Below are positions 1-5,923 of a stretch of DNA of 7,645 nt, piece by piece (within the stretch, counting starts at the first letter, position 1; every line of letters starts with the position of its first letter). The DNA comes from Actinomycetota bacterium (GTDB taxonomy: Bacteria > Actinomycetota > Actinomycetes > S36-B12). The notes beneath the pieces were generated by a model that was not told the DNA's origin, did no database searches, and saw only the letters and a program-made list of their open reading frames with translations. A program made the translations under genes and the position numbers. The DNA lies in the NCBI GenBank assembly GCA_947499275.1, contig CANMNM010000053.1, positions 1 to 7,645 on the forward strand, in the 5' to 3' direction.

Positions 1-1142
1 GTGCGAATCGGGAGTTTGCTTAATTGATTGAGGACGTCGCTCATCGGCGCATTGAGATTGATATGCACCGTCGTGTCATCAAGGTGTGTGTCCTCGATTT
101 CGGGCAAGAAATGCGCAGGTTCTGTTTCAAGTTGCTCGAGAAACACTCCTTCTGGAGTAATTTTTGCTTTAGCCTGTCGATCCGCGGAGCAGGAGACGGC
201 GATTGCTACGGGGCACGAAGCTCCATGGCGTGGCAGTCGAATCACGCGTACGTCGTGGCAAAAATACTTCCCGCCAAACTGGGCGCCAATTCCAAATTCT
301 TGGGTTTGTAGGAATACTTCATGTTCCATCTCCAGATCGCGGTACCCGTGGCCATCGGGTGAACCGTGAACGGGAAGGCCGTCGAGATAGTGCGCGGATG
401 CCAGCTTTGCAGTCTTCAGTGCGAACTCCGCGCTTGTTCCACCCACAACAATTGCAAGGTGATACGGCGGACAGGCAGCTGTTCCAATTGAGCGAAGTTT
501 TTCATCAAGAAAAGACGCGAATTTAGTGGGATTAAGTAGGGCAGCGGTTTCCTGATAAAGGAAACTCTTGTTTGCACTGCCGCCACCCTTAGCCATGAAC
601 AGGAATTCATAAGACTGGTTTTTGTGGGGATCGGAAAATATGTCGATTTGAGCGGGCAGATTCGTTCCCGTGTTGCGCTCTTCCCACATGCTCAGGGGTG
701 AGAGCTGCGAATAGCGCAGGTTGAGTTGGGCGTACGCGTCGAATACGCCACGGGAAATATCTTCGCTGTCCTGGCCGGGAGTGAGTACGAATTGGCCACG
801 CTTGCCCATAATGATTGCCGTCCCCGTGTCTTGGCACATGGGCAAAATTCCACCAGCTGAAATATTTGCGTTTTTCAACAGGTCGAGTGCGACAAAGCGG
901 TCATTGGGGCTGGCCTCGGGGTCATCGAGAATCTTTTTTAGTTGCGCCAGGTGGTCCGTGCGAAGTAGGTGTGAGATGTCCCGCATAGCGGCGAAAGTCA
1001 AAGCAGTTAATGCACTGGACTCAACCCGCAGAAACTCGTGGTCACCCAGTCTCTCAACACTGACACCCTCCGTCGTTAGTAGGCGGTACTGGGTCGTATC
1101 GGCACCCAGAGGCAGTTGGTCGGTGTAGAGGAATTCGCTCAC
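1..1142 (-). CDS. fumA: Class I (iron-sulfur) fumarate hydratase, 3' end cut by window edge
   Basis: Interconverts fumarate and L-malate in the TCA cycle; cytoplasmic. The visible 380 residues contain the hallmarks of single-chain class I fumarases. LPMCQDTGTA is at about 100-109, AKGGGSANKS follows at about 190, and GTAACPPYH carries Cys224. GIGAQFGGKYF and RLPRHGASCP follow, with Cys310 in the latter. Cys103, Cys224 and Cys310 line up with the three cysteine ligands of the [4Fe-4S] cluster in E. coli FumA (105, 224, 318). After the N-terminal Fumerase domain the chain enters the C-terminal domain (NAPMSDVLNQLSKLP near 363-377). E. coli FumA is 548 residues, so about 165 are missing beyond position 1. 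The GTG start at 1142 is the only candidate, because an in-frame TAG lies four codons upstream. The gene lies 53 bp downstream of glpX on the same strand and could be co-transcribed with it, but it has its own -10-like element. The class call is firm; the symbol fumA is by homology, and fumB would be equivalent. Confidence 0.95.
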   Translation of the reverse strand, partial: MSEFLYTDQLPLGADTTQYRLLTTEGVSVERLGDHEFLRVESSALTALTFAAMRDISHLLRTDHLAQLKKILDDPEASPNDRFVALDLLKNANISAGGILPMCQDTGTAIIMGKRGQFVLTPGQDSEDISRGVFDAYAQLNLRYSQLSPLSMWEERNTGTNLPAQIDIFSDPHKNQSYEFLFMAKGGGSANKSFLYQETAALLNPTKFASFLDEKLRSIGTAACPPYHLAIVVGGTSAEFALKTAKLASAHYLDGLPVHGSPDGHGYRDLEMEHEVFLQTQEFGIGAQFGGKYFCHDVRVIRLPRHGASCPVAIAVSCSADRQAKAKITPEGVFLEQLETEPAHFLPEIEDTHLDDTTVHINLNAPMSDVLNQLSKLPIR

Positions 1143-1154
1143 GGGAACACCCTA
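1143..1154 (-). promoter_or_regulatory. Leaderless -10 element of the fumarase gene
   Basis: On the minus strand TAGGGT (1149-1154) is followed by exactly 6 nt (gttccc) and then the GTG start. This matches the actinobacterial TANNNT -10 with transcription beginning at the start codon. The first triplet, TAG, is also the in-frame stop that bounds the gene. No Shine-Dalgarno sequence and no convincing -35 were seen. It lies in the 53-bp gap after glpX. Confidence 0.6.
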
Positions 1155-1195
1155 GGCCACCAAGAATTCCCATCACATGAAAGCGGCGGGTTGGC

Positions 1196-2212
1196 TCAGA
1201 ATCCCTCTGGTAGAACGACTGTTGAATATTGCGAATCAGGCGCATAGTGGTGTTCGCTCTTGATTTCACGGATTGTCTTGCTCTTGCTCCGCATAACAAT
1301 GGAATTGGTTGTTGGACCTTGTGGGCTGTAACGAACACCTTGAAGTAACTCACCATCAGTGATTCCCGTGGCGCAGAAAAAGTTATTGTCACCTGTGACG
1401 AGATCGCGGGTGCCTAATACCCGATTGAGATCATGGCCAGCATTAATTGCTTTATCTCGCTCTTGATCAGAGGTCGGCCAGAGTATGGCTTGAATTTCAC
1501 CACCGAGTGCGGTCATTGCACACGCAGCAATAATTCCTTCCGGTGTTCCACCAATTCCCATCAAGACGTCGATACCGGTATTAGGTCGGGCAGCCATTAC
1601 GGCTCCAGCTACATCGCCATCAACAATGAATTTGATGCGAGCTCCCGCTTCTCTGATCTCGCGCACCAAGTCGTCGTGTCGCGGGCGGTCCAGCACGCAC
1701 ACGGTCAACTGGGAAACTGTTTCCCCTTTTGCTTTTGCAATTTGCTGCAGGTTCCAAGCGGTTGGTGCCTCAATGTCAATTGATCCTGCAGCTTCAGGTC
1801 CAACAACAAGTTTTTTCATGTAAAAAACGGCACTCGGATCAAACATGGTTCCGCGTTCGGCAACGGCGATGACGGAGATCGCATTGGGCATACCTTTGGC
1901 CGCCAGGGTCGTGCCATCAATGGGGTCTACCGCGACGTCAGCGTCTGGCCCGCTGCCGTCTCCAATTCGTTCACCGTTAAACAGCATGGGGGCTTCGTCT
2001 TTCTCGCCTTCACCGATTACCACGATTCCGTTCATGCAGACTCCGCTGACTATGGTGCGCATGGCGTTGACCGCGGCTCCGTCGGCCCCGTTTTTATCGC
2101 CGCGACCCACCCAGCGGGCGGCGGCCATTGCTGCGGCCTCGGTGGCGCGGACTAATTCAAGAGCCAGATTTCGCTCTGGGACTGCTGCCGGCTGTGTGTG
2201 TTCTCCACTCAT
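1196..2212 (-). CDS. glpX: Class II fructose-1,6-bisphosphatase (GlpX)
   Basis: Hydrolyses fructose 1,6-bisphosphate to fructose 6-phosphate, the gluconeogenic step, in the cytoplasm. The 338-residue product is the usual GlpX length. It shows the metal and substrate motifs of the family: DGAAVNAMR (44-52), GEGEKDEAP (67-75), DPIDGTT (96-102), DRPRHDDL (175-182), DGDVAGA (198-204) and GGTPEG (221-226). GlpX is usually the only FBPase of actinobacteria. The reading frame extends 44 codons upstream, but the conserved family N-terminus (PERNLALELVRATEAAA) begins just after the ATG at 2212, and the extension reads into the opposite DUF4245 gene. ATG 2212 is therefore preferred. It is divergent from the DUF4245 gene with 59 bp between starts, and upstream of fumarase on the same strand. 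This pairing is, as I recall, common in actinobacteria and places gluconeogenesis and TCA functions together. Confidence 0.96.
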   Translation of the reverse strand: MSGEHTQPAAVPERNLALELVRATEAAAMAAARWVGRGDKNGADGAAVNAMRTIVSGVCMNGIVVIGEGEKDEAPMLFNGERIGDGSGPDADVAVDPIDGTTLAAKGMPNAISVIAVAERGTMFDPSAVFYMKKLVVGPEAAGSIDIEAPTAWNLQQIAKAKGETVSQLTVCVLDRPRHDDLVREIREAGARIKFIVDGDVAGAVMAARPNTGIDVLMGIGGTPEGIIAACAMTALGGEIQAILWPTSDQERDKAINAGHDLNRVLGTRDLVTGDNNFFCATGITDGELLQGVRYSPQGPTTNSIVMRSKSKTIREIKSEHHYAPDSQYSTVVLPEGF

Positions 2213-2224
2213 GGGGTCAGCGTA
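2213..2224 (-). promoter_or_regulatory. Leaderless -10 element of glpX
   Basis: On the minus strand TACGCT (2219-2224) is followed by gacccc and then the ATG. The spacing is 6 nt, which puts the transcription start at the A of the ATG. No purine-rich ribosome-binding site exists upstream. A -35 at 17 nt would be TGTTTC, a poor match. The promoter shares the 59-bp divergent gap with that of the DUF4245 gene. Confidence 0.6.
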
Positions 2225-2259
2225 GCGGTGTTGAGTGGGCCGAAACATGACTGATGATC

Positions 2260-2271
2260 CATTATTGGGGG
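2260..2271 (+). promoter_or_regulatory. Putative leaderless -10 element of the DUF4245 gene
   Basis: CATTAT (2260-2265) followed by 6 nt (tggggg) precedes the GTG at 2272. Position 1 is C rather than T, while A2 and T6 fit. The start of this gene was chosen partly because of this element, so it is weaker evidence than at the other genes. No clear -35 was seen: TTGAGT at 2231-2236 is too far away (23 nt). Confidence 0.45.
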
Positions 2272-2826
2272 GTGAGTACGCCGGTTCCAACGGGAAAGCG
2301 CAATGCCCGCATGCGTCAAACCGTGGGGGATATGGTCCGTTCACTCGCCGTGGTCCTCGGGGTAATCGGGTTAATCATGTTGTTGACCTGGCGCCCCTCG
2401 CCGGATCCGATCCGAGAAGTTGATCCTCTGCCACAATTTTCACTCGCTAGCGGGCAGGCAGACTTCCCCGTGGTTGTCCCGGAAATCGAGGGGTTGCGAG
2501 CGACCAGCGTTCGTTGGGAGCCAACGCAGTATTCACGGGATGAACCTGTGTGGCATGTGGGATACGTGACGGCGGGCGACGAATACCTGGAAATCACCCA
2601 AACCTCGGCAACTAACGAAGAGTTTTTGGAAAACGAACTCACCGGAATTTTCGGGGAGGGCGAGGAATTAATCTCGAATGAGAATTGGCTGATCTTTGAA
2701 GGACCGGACTCGCGGGCATTAGTAAATGTGACACCTGAGGTAACCACGGTGGTGAGTGGCACGGTCACATTGGCCGAGCTTGAGGCCGCCGTTAGTTCAC
2801 TGACGTCTAGTCCTGATCTGGAGTGA
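2272..2826 (+). CDS. DUF4245 family single-pass membrane protein
   Basis: Function unknown. The 184-residue product has a short basic N-terminus (KRNARMRQT), the conserved-looking DMVRSLAVV segment, and one transmembrane helix at about 24-40 ending in LLTWRPSP. An acidic extracytoplasmic domain of about 140 residues follows. It contains VRWEPTQYS, VWHVGYVT and a Thr/Val-rich C-terminal stretch, with no cysteines and no lipobox. The topology is therefore N-terminal anchor with the domain outside. Members of this family typically lie divergently from glpX in actinobacteria (M. tuberculosis Rv1100 beside Rv1099c, from memory), as here. An upstream in-frame ATG at 2254 would add six residues; GTG 2272 is preferred because it sits 6 nt after a -10-like element. 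The 3' end overlaps the tail of xseB by 20 bp, tail to tail. The gene is real and the family call is good; no function can be deduced. Confidence 0.85.
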   Translation: MSTPVPTGKRNARMRQTVGDMVRSLAVVLGVIGLIMLLTWRPSPDPIREVDPLPQFSLASGQADFPVVVPEIEGLRATSVRWEPTQYSRDEPVWHVGYVTAGDEYLEITQTSATNEEFLENELTGIFGEGEELISNENWLIFEGPDSRALVNVTPEVTTVVSGTVTLAELEAAVSSLTSSPDLE

Positions 2827-2998
2827 TCCGCTCGCTGGCGGCGTTTAACCATTTTTCACACACTTGAGCCAACACTTCACCTTTTTCCCACAGCGCAAGG
2901 GACTCTTCGAGACTTTGCCCACCGCGCTCTAGTTGTGAGGCGATGCTTGCCAGCTCATCTCGCGCCTGCTCGTATCCAGGTTCTTCAGCTTTAGCCAT
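2807..2998 (-). CDS. xseB: Exodeoxyribonuclease VII small subunit
   Basis: Non-catalytic small subunit of exonuclease VII, which degrades single-stranded DNA processively from both ends and acts in repair and recombination. It binds along the XseA coiled-coil. The 63-residue product is a helical hairpin typical of the Exonuc_VII_S family (YEQARDELASIASQLERGG, then SLEESLALWEKGEVLAQVCEKWL). It is somewhat shorter than E. coli XseB (80). It lies 23 bp downstream of xseA on the same strand, the standard actinobacterial order, so the two are surely one transcript. Unlike every other start in the window it has a good Shine-Dalgarno, as expected of an operon-internal gene. Its last codons overlap the end of the convergent DUF4245 gene. 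Confidence 0.93.
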   Translation of the reverse strand: MAKAEEPGYEQARDELASIASQLERGGQSLEESLALWEKGEVLAQVCEKWLNAASERITPDQD

Positions 2999-3003
2999 CA
3001 GGA

Positions 3004-3009
3004 TTCCTT
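3004..3009 (-). promoter_or_regulatory. Ribosome-binding site of xseB
   Basis: On the minus strand AAGGAA lies 5 nt before the ATG at 2998, within the 23-bp xseA-xseB gap. The position equivalent to the other genes' -10 hexamer reads TAAGGA, lacking the T at position 6. Translation therefore starts by a Shine-Dalgarno on the xseA-xseB message rather than from a leaderless transcript. Confidence 0.75.
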
Positions 3010-3021
3010 AGTTGTTGGGCT

Positions 3022-4167
3022 TCACTTTTTAGGTTTCGTGCGGTTTGCAATAAATTCACCGATATTTACTCTAATCAGTACTTCGTCACCTTCTGCGATC
3101 TGTGATTCGTCACGAACGATGTTTCCAGACTTGTCGGAAACAATCGCGTAGCCACGTTCAAGGGTTGCTGCAGGGGAAAGTGCACGAATTTGTGCACGAA
3201 AGTGTTTTATCGTGGTCAATTCGGCGTCAACCAAATGCATTAGTCGCTGAGTCATTCGGCTTCGGATCTCATTCAACTTTATGCGGCTCATGTCCAAAGC
3301 GTTGGAAATAGAGCGCCTGTTTCGTGCACGAAGTTCAGCAAGATTTTTGCGCTCTTCGATCACCGAGGGGACTATTCGTTTGGCAGCATCCGTTGGTGTG
3401 GATGCACGCAGGTCTGCAACAAAATCTAAAAGGGGAGTGTCTTGCTCATGTCCAATTGCACTAACAATCGGAGTATTCGCCAAGCTGACGGCTCGAACAA
3501 GTGCTTCATTACTAAAGGGCAGTAAGTCCTCCATGCTGCCACCTCCCCGAGCAATCACAATCACATCAAGTCCAAGAAGGTCCAGTTCTTTGAGCGCCGC
3601 CGTAACTTCGCTGACAGCGTTAACTCCCTGCACGGCGACTTCTCGAATTTCAAAGTCTGCGGCGGGCCATCGGTCCTTAGTAATTGTGAGAACGTCGTGC
3701 ATCGCATCGCTTTGACGGCCAGTGATGAGCCCTATTCGTTTAGGCAGAAATGGCAGCAGTTTCTTGCGCTCAGGTGAAAAGAGTCCCTCGGCCGCCAACT
3801 TCTCTTTCAGTGCGGCTAATTGAGCCAGCAATTCTCCGAGCCCAACAGCTCGAATCTCGCGGGCAACTATTTGCAGCGATCCCTGTTTGGTCCAAAAATC
3901 ACACCGACCGTAAATGATTATTTTTTGACCCTCAACCAGCGTTGGATCCATTGCGCCGATAAGTGCCGAGTTCACCATCACTTTGAGTGAAAACTGAGCA
4001 TCCGTGTCACGAAGTGTGAGGAACTGCACGCTGGCACCCGGCCGAACCCGATACTCGGCTACTTGCCCCTCAACCCAAATGGAACTTAACCGGTTGATGT
4101 AGTCGTGGAGCAACTGGGAGATCACGCGCACGGGTGCTGGTGATTGCTCCGAAGTCTCTAATGCCAC
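3022..4167 (-). CDS. xseA: Exodeoxyribonuclease VII large (catalytic) subunit
   Basis: Catalytic subunit of ExoVII, which degrades single-stranded DNA to oligonucleotides. The 381 residues show, in order, three parts. An N-terminal OB-fold covers about 12-107 (VRVISQLLHDYINRLSSIWVEG to IVAREIRAVG). The catalytic domain follows, with PKRIGLITG (142-150), DVIVIARGGGSMEDL (201-215) and SAIGHEQD (236-243), then VADLRASTPTDAA (250-262). A helical coiled-coil arm of about 70 residues (260-330) precedes the conserved SPAATLERGYAIV (331-343) and a small C-terminal beta region ending in basic residues. E. coli XseA is 456 residues; nearly all the shortfall is in the coiled-coil. The start is GTG at 4167, with an in-frame TAG four codons upstream excluding a longer form. 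It is divergent from ispH with 46 bp between starts, and followed by xseB. Confidence 0.96.
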   Translation of the reverse strand: MALETSEQSPAPVRVISQLLHDYINRLSSIWVEGQVAEYRVRPGASVQFLTLRDTDAQFSLKVMVNSALIGAMDPTLVEGQKIIIYGRCDFWTKQGSLQIVAREIRAVGLGELLAQLAALKEKLAAEGLFSPERKKLLPFLPKRIGLITGRQSDAMHDVLTITKDRWPAADFEIREVAVQGVNAVSEVTAALKELDLLGLDVIVIARGGGSMEDLLPFSNEALVRAVSLANTPIVSAIGHEQDTPLLDFVADLRASTPTDAAKRIVPSVIEERKNLAELRARNRRSISNALDMSRIKLNEIRSRMTQRLMHLVDAELTTIKHFRAQIRALSPAATLERGYAIVSDKSGNIVRDESQIAEGDEVLIRVNIGEFIANRTKPKK

Positions 4168-4179
4168 CTGTGCAGCCTA
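4168..4179 (-). promoter_or_regulatory. Leaderless -10 element of xseA-xseB
   Basis: On the minus strand TAGGCT (4174-4179) is followed by 6 nt (gcacag) and the GTG start of xseA. The first triplet, TAG, is in frame with xseA and acts as the upstream stop. There is no Shine-Dalgarno sequence. The -35 region would fall at about 4197-4202, on top of the ispH promoter, and reads AGGCAT, which is not a good match. Confidence 0.6.
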
Positions 4180-4196
4180 GGCGGGGAGTAGGAGAT

Positions 4197-4215
4197 ATGC
4201 CTACGATAGAGGCAT
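4197..4215. repeat. Perfect 6-bp inverted repeat over the ispH promoter and start codon
   Basis: ATGCCT (4197-4202) and AGGCAT (4210-4215) are perfect reverse complements separated by 7 bp. The left arm ends on the first base of the ispH -10 and the right arm includes the first two bases of its ATG. It could be an operator at which a dimeric regulator would block ispH and, on the other side, the -35 region of xseA. Six-base arms also arise by chance, so the role is open. Confidence 0.35.
4202..4213 (+). promoter_or_regulatory. Leaderless -10 element of ispH
   Basis: TACGAT (4202-4207) is followed by 6 nt (agaggc) and the ATG at 4214. The purine run AGAGG in that spacer is only 1 nt from the ATG, too close for a ribosome-binding site. 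A leaderless start at the A of the ATG is the better reading. No good -35 was seen. Confidence 0.6.
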
Positions 4216-5176
4216 GGCTTCGACAAAAAAAGTTCTCTTGGCGGCTCCTCGTGGATATTGCGCGGGAGTTGATCGTGCGATTCTCACCGTTGAGAAGGCG
4301 CTGGATCTATACGGCGCCCCACTTTATGTTCGTAAAGAGATTGTTCACAACAAGTACGTCGTCGAGTCCCTCCAAGAAAGAGGCGTGATTTTTGTCGATG
4401 AACTTGATGTTGTCCCGGAGGGTTCAACGGTCATTTTTTCGGCCCACGGAGTGGCTCCGAGTGTGCACGCCGAAGCCGCCGAACGCTCCCTCAAGACAAT
4501 CGATGCAACCTGCCCGCTTGTGACCAAAGTGCATGCTGAAGCCAAACGTTTCTCCAATGAAGGCTTGGACATCATTCTGATTGGTCATGCCGGGCATGAA
4601 GAAGTGGAAGGAACGATGGGCGAAGCCCCTAACTCAATAACTTTGGTGCAGAACCCGGAAGAAGCACGTAATTTAGAAGTTGCGAATCCAGAAAAACTCA
4701 TTTGGCTTTCCCAAACGACCCTCTCAGTTGACGAAACAATTCAAACCGTCAATGTTCTCAAGGAGCGCTTCCCTGAAATGGCGAGCCCTCCAAGTGATGA
4801 TATTTGCTACGCAACCCAAAATCGTCAAACAGCGGTGAAAGCGATGTCACCGCTGTGTGATGTCGTCATTGTTGTGGGCTCAGGAAACTCATCAAACTCA
4901 GTTCGGCTCGTTGAGGTAGCACTCGATGCGGGCGCAAAGACTTCTTATCGGGTTGACAGTTTCCGCGAGTTGAAAAGCGAATGGCTCGAAGGTGCGTCAA
5001 CCATTGGAGTAACAAGCGGAGCATCGGTACCTGAACTCCTGGTGAGTGAGGTCCTTAACTGGCTGGCCGACCATGGGTTCAGTGACTGTGAAGAAGTGAG
5101 TACCGCCGAAGAAACTTTGATGTTTGCACTCCCACCGGAATTGCGACGTGACATCAAGGCTGCGGCAGCCCAGTAA
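4214..5176 (+). CDS. ispH: 4-hydroxy-3-methylbut-2-enyl diphosphate reductase (IspH/LytB)
   Basis: Last step of the MEP pathway: reductive conversion of HMBPP to isopentenyl and dimethylallyl diphosphate, in the cytoplasm, with an iron-sulfur cluster. The 320-residue product is full length. The three cluster cysteines are Cys16 (APRGYCAGVDRA), Cys100 (DATCPLVTKVH) and Cys198 (DDICYATQNRQ). Substrate-binding histidines are His45 (EIVHNKYVV), His78 (FSAHGV) and His128 (GHAGHEEVEG). The catalytic Glu130 follows, and SGNSSNS (223-229) and TSGASVPE (267-274) complete the pocket. ATG 4214 begins directly with the conserved KKVLLAAPRGYCAG. It is divergent from xseA-xseB and convergent with the DUF6542-type gene 27 bp away. 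The xseA/ispH divergence is, as I recall, widespread in actinobacteria. Confidence 0.97.
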   Translation: MASTKKVLLAAPRGYCAGVDRAILTVEKALDLYGAPLYVRKEIVHNKYVVESLQERGVIFVDELDVVPEGSTVIFSAHGVAPSVHAEAAERSLKTIDATCPLVTKVHAEAKRFSNEGLDIILIGHAGHEEVEGTMGEAPNSITLVQNPEEARNLEVANPEKLIWLSQTTLSVDETIQTVNVLKERFPEMASPPSDDICYATQNRQTAVKAMSPLCDVVIVVGSGNSSNSVRLVEVALDAGAKTSYRVDSFRELKSEWLEGASTIGVTSGASVPELLVSEVLNWLADHGFSDCEEVSTAEETLMFALPPELRRDIKAAAAQ

Positions 5177-5203
5177 TTTGGTTCAATAAAATTAGCGTTG
5201 GTT

Positions 5204-5911
5204 CTAACGTAAGGATCTGCGGCGAAACGCCACAATGCCCAGAGCGATTATGGTTGAACCAATTACCCAGAACCAGTTGTTCCCCAAAATGAAGAACACA
5301 CTCATGAACCTATTGATAAGTGAAGTGTCCGTCACATTTATTTGACCAACGGTTATCGCCATCACAAAAAATGCAATTGCCGGGGCATAAATCGCTTGCG
5401 AATCATCTTGTGAACGAACCGCCAGGCTGACGAAGATGGCCGCTATGAGGAGCCCGATTCCTGTTAGTGCTCCCGGCTCACCCCCAAAAATGAGTACGTC
5501 TAGCAGGCCGAACAAGAGAGTTGCACCGATCGTGATTCCGTAAATCCACAATGCGCTTAAGGAACCGAAAACTGCCCCGCGACCACCTGAACGAGTTCGT
5601 TGTTCCCGCCGAGCAGGCGCATCGATTGGGATCCCCTGCTGACTGACGTGACCGGCTTGACTGGCGTGGTCATCAGGGATGGGGGTGTCGACCCGCTCAA
5701 GGGTTCGCAATTTACTTATGCGACTGGTGGGAAGGGCAAGTAAGGCTTCCTCGTTGCCCTGGACTCCTTGACTTCTAAACACTCGCCCGGTTTCGGCAAG
5801 ATCAACTTGATGAGATGTCGCATCTATTGGTGCAGGTTCCGGCGCAGGTTGATCGGGGCGAAAGAGGGCTTCGTATTCACTACCTGGTTCATTGCCCGGT
5901 TGATCGTTCAC
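5204..5911 (-). CDS. Four-helix membrane protein, DUF6542 type
   Basis: Function unknown. The 235-residue product has a hydrophilic, Pro/Glu/Gln-rich and probably disordered N-terminal half (1-110), ending in a basic stretch (RREQRTRSGGR, 101-111). About four membrane helices follow: 117-142 (containing GATLLFGLLDVLIFGGEPG), 147-165, 173-193 and 203-227, then a basic tail FRRRSLR. The cytoplasmic-N, four-helix DUF6542 architecture and the position between ispH and ychF match M. tuberculosis Rv1111c, from memory. The family label is by context and topology, not a search. The GTG start at 5911 follows the rmuC stop by only 4 nt, which suggests one transcript. However, no Shine-Dalgarno is present, and a -10-like hexamer lies in the rmuC tail. 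The annotated start is bounded by an in-frame TAA 12 nt upstream. Confidence 0.85.
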   Translation of the reverse strand: MNDQPGNEPGSEYEALFRPDQPAPEPAPIDATSHQVDLAETGRVFRSQGVQGNEEALLALPTSRISKLRTLERVDTPIPDDHASQAGHVSQQGIPIDAPARREQRTRSGGRGAVFGSLSALWIYGITIGATLLFGLLDVLIFGGEPGALTGIGLLIAAIFVSLAVRSQDDSQAIYAPAIAFFVMAITVGQINVTDTSLINRFMSVFFILGNNWFWVIGSTIIALGIVAFRRRSLR

Positions 5912-5923
5912 GAGATTAGGTTA
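5912..5923 (-). promoter_or_regulatory. Putative internal leaderless -10 element of the DUF6542-type gene
   Basis: On the minus strand TAACCT (5918-5923) plus 6 nt (aatctc) precedes the GTG at 5911. The hexamer overlaps the last codons and the first base of the stop codon of rmuC. It would give the membrane-protein gene its own leaderless transcript inside an apparent two-gene operon. No -35 is evident. Confidence 0.5.

Noticed and set aside
721..1128. 135-codon plus-strand frame opposite fumarase
   Set aside because: Antisense to a clearly conserved enzyme; Ser/Arg-rich shadow.
2254..2256. ATG as alternative start of the DUF4245 gene
   Set aside because: It would add six residues (MIHYWG) and has neither a ribosome-binding site nor a -10 at the right distance; GTG 2272 does have one. 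Not fully excluded.
2213..2344. 44-codon N-terminal extension of glpX in the same frame
   Set aside because: The extension has no resemblance to the GlpX family N-terminus, runs antisense into the DUF4245 gene, and the conserved PERNLALEL begins shortly after the ATG at 2212, which also carries the -10/6-nt pattern.
2316..2852. 178-codon open frame antisense to the DUF4245 gene
   Set aside because: Ser/Thr-rich low-information translation, no family resemblance and no start signal; a shadow of the real gene.
3281..3715. 144-codon plus-strand frame opposite xseA
   Set aside because: Covers the catalytic region of XseA on the other strand; composition and lack of motifs mark it as a shadow.
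4208..4212. AGAGG as a Shine-Dalgarno for ispH
   Set aside because: Only 1 nt from the ATG; ribosome-binding sites need about 5-9 nt. The TACGAT-6-ATG reading explains the start better.
5220..5230. GGCG-AAA-CGCC hairpin after ispH as a terminator
   Set aside because: Only a 4-bp stem, inside the DUF6542-type coding sequence (arginine codons), with no T-run on either strand.
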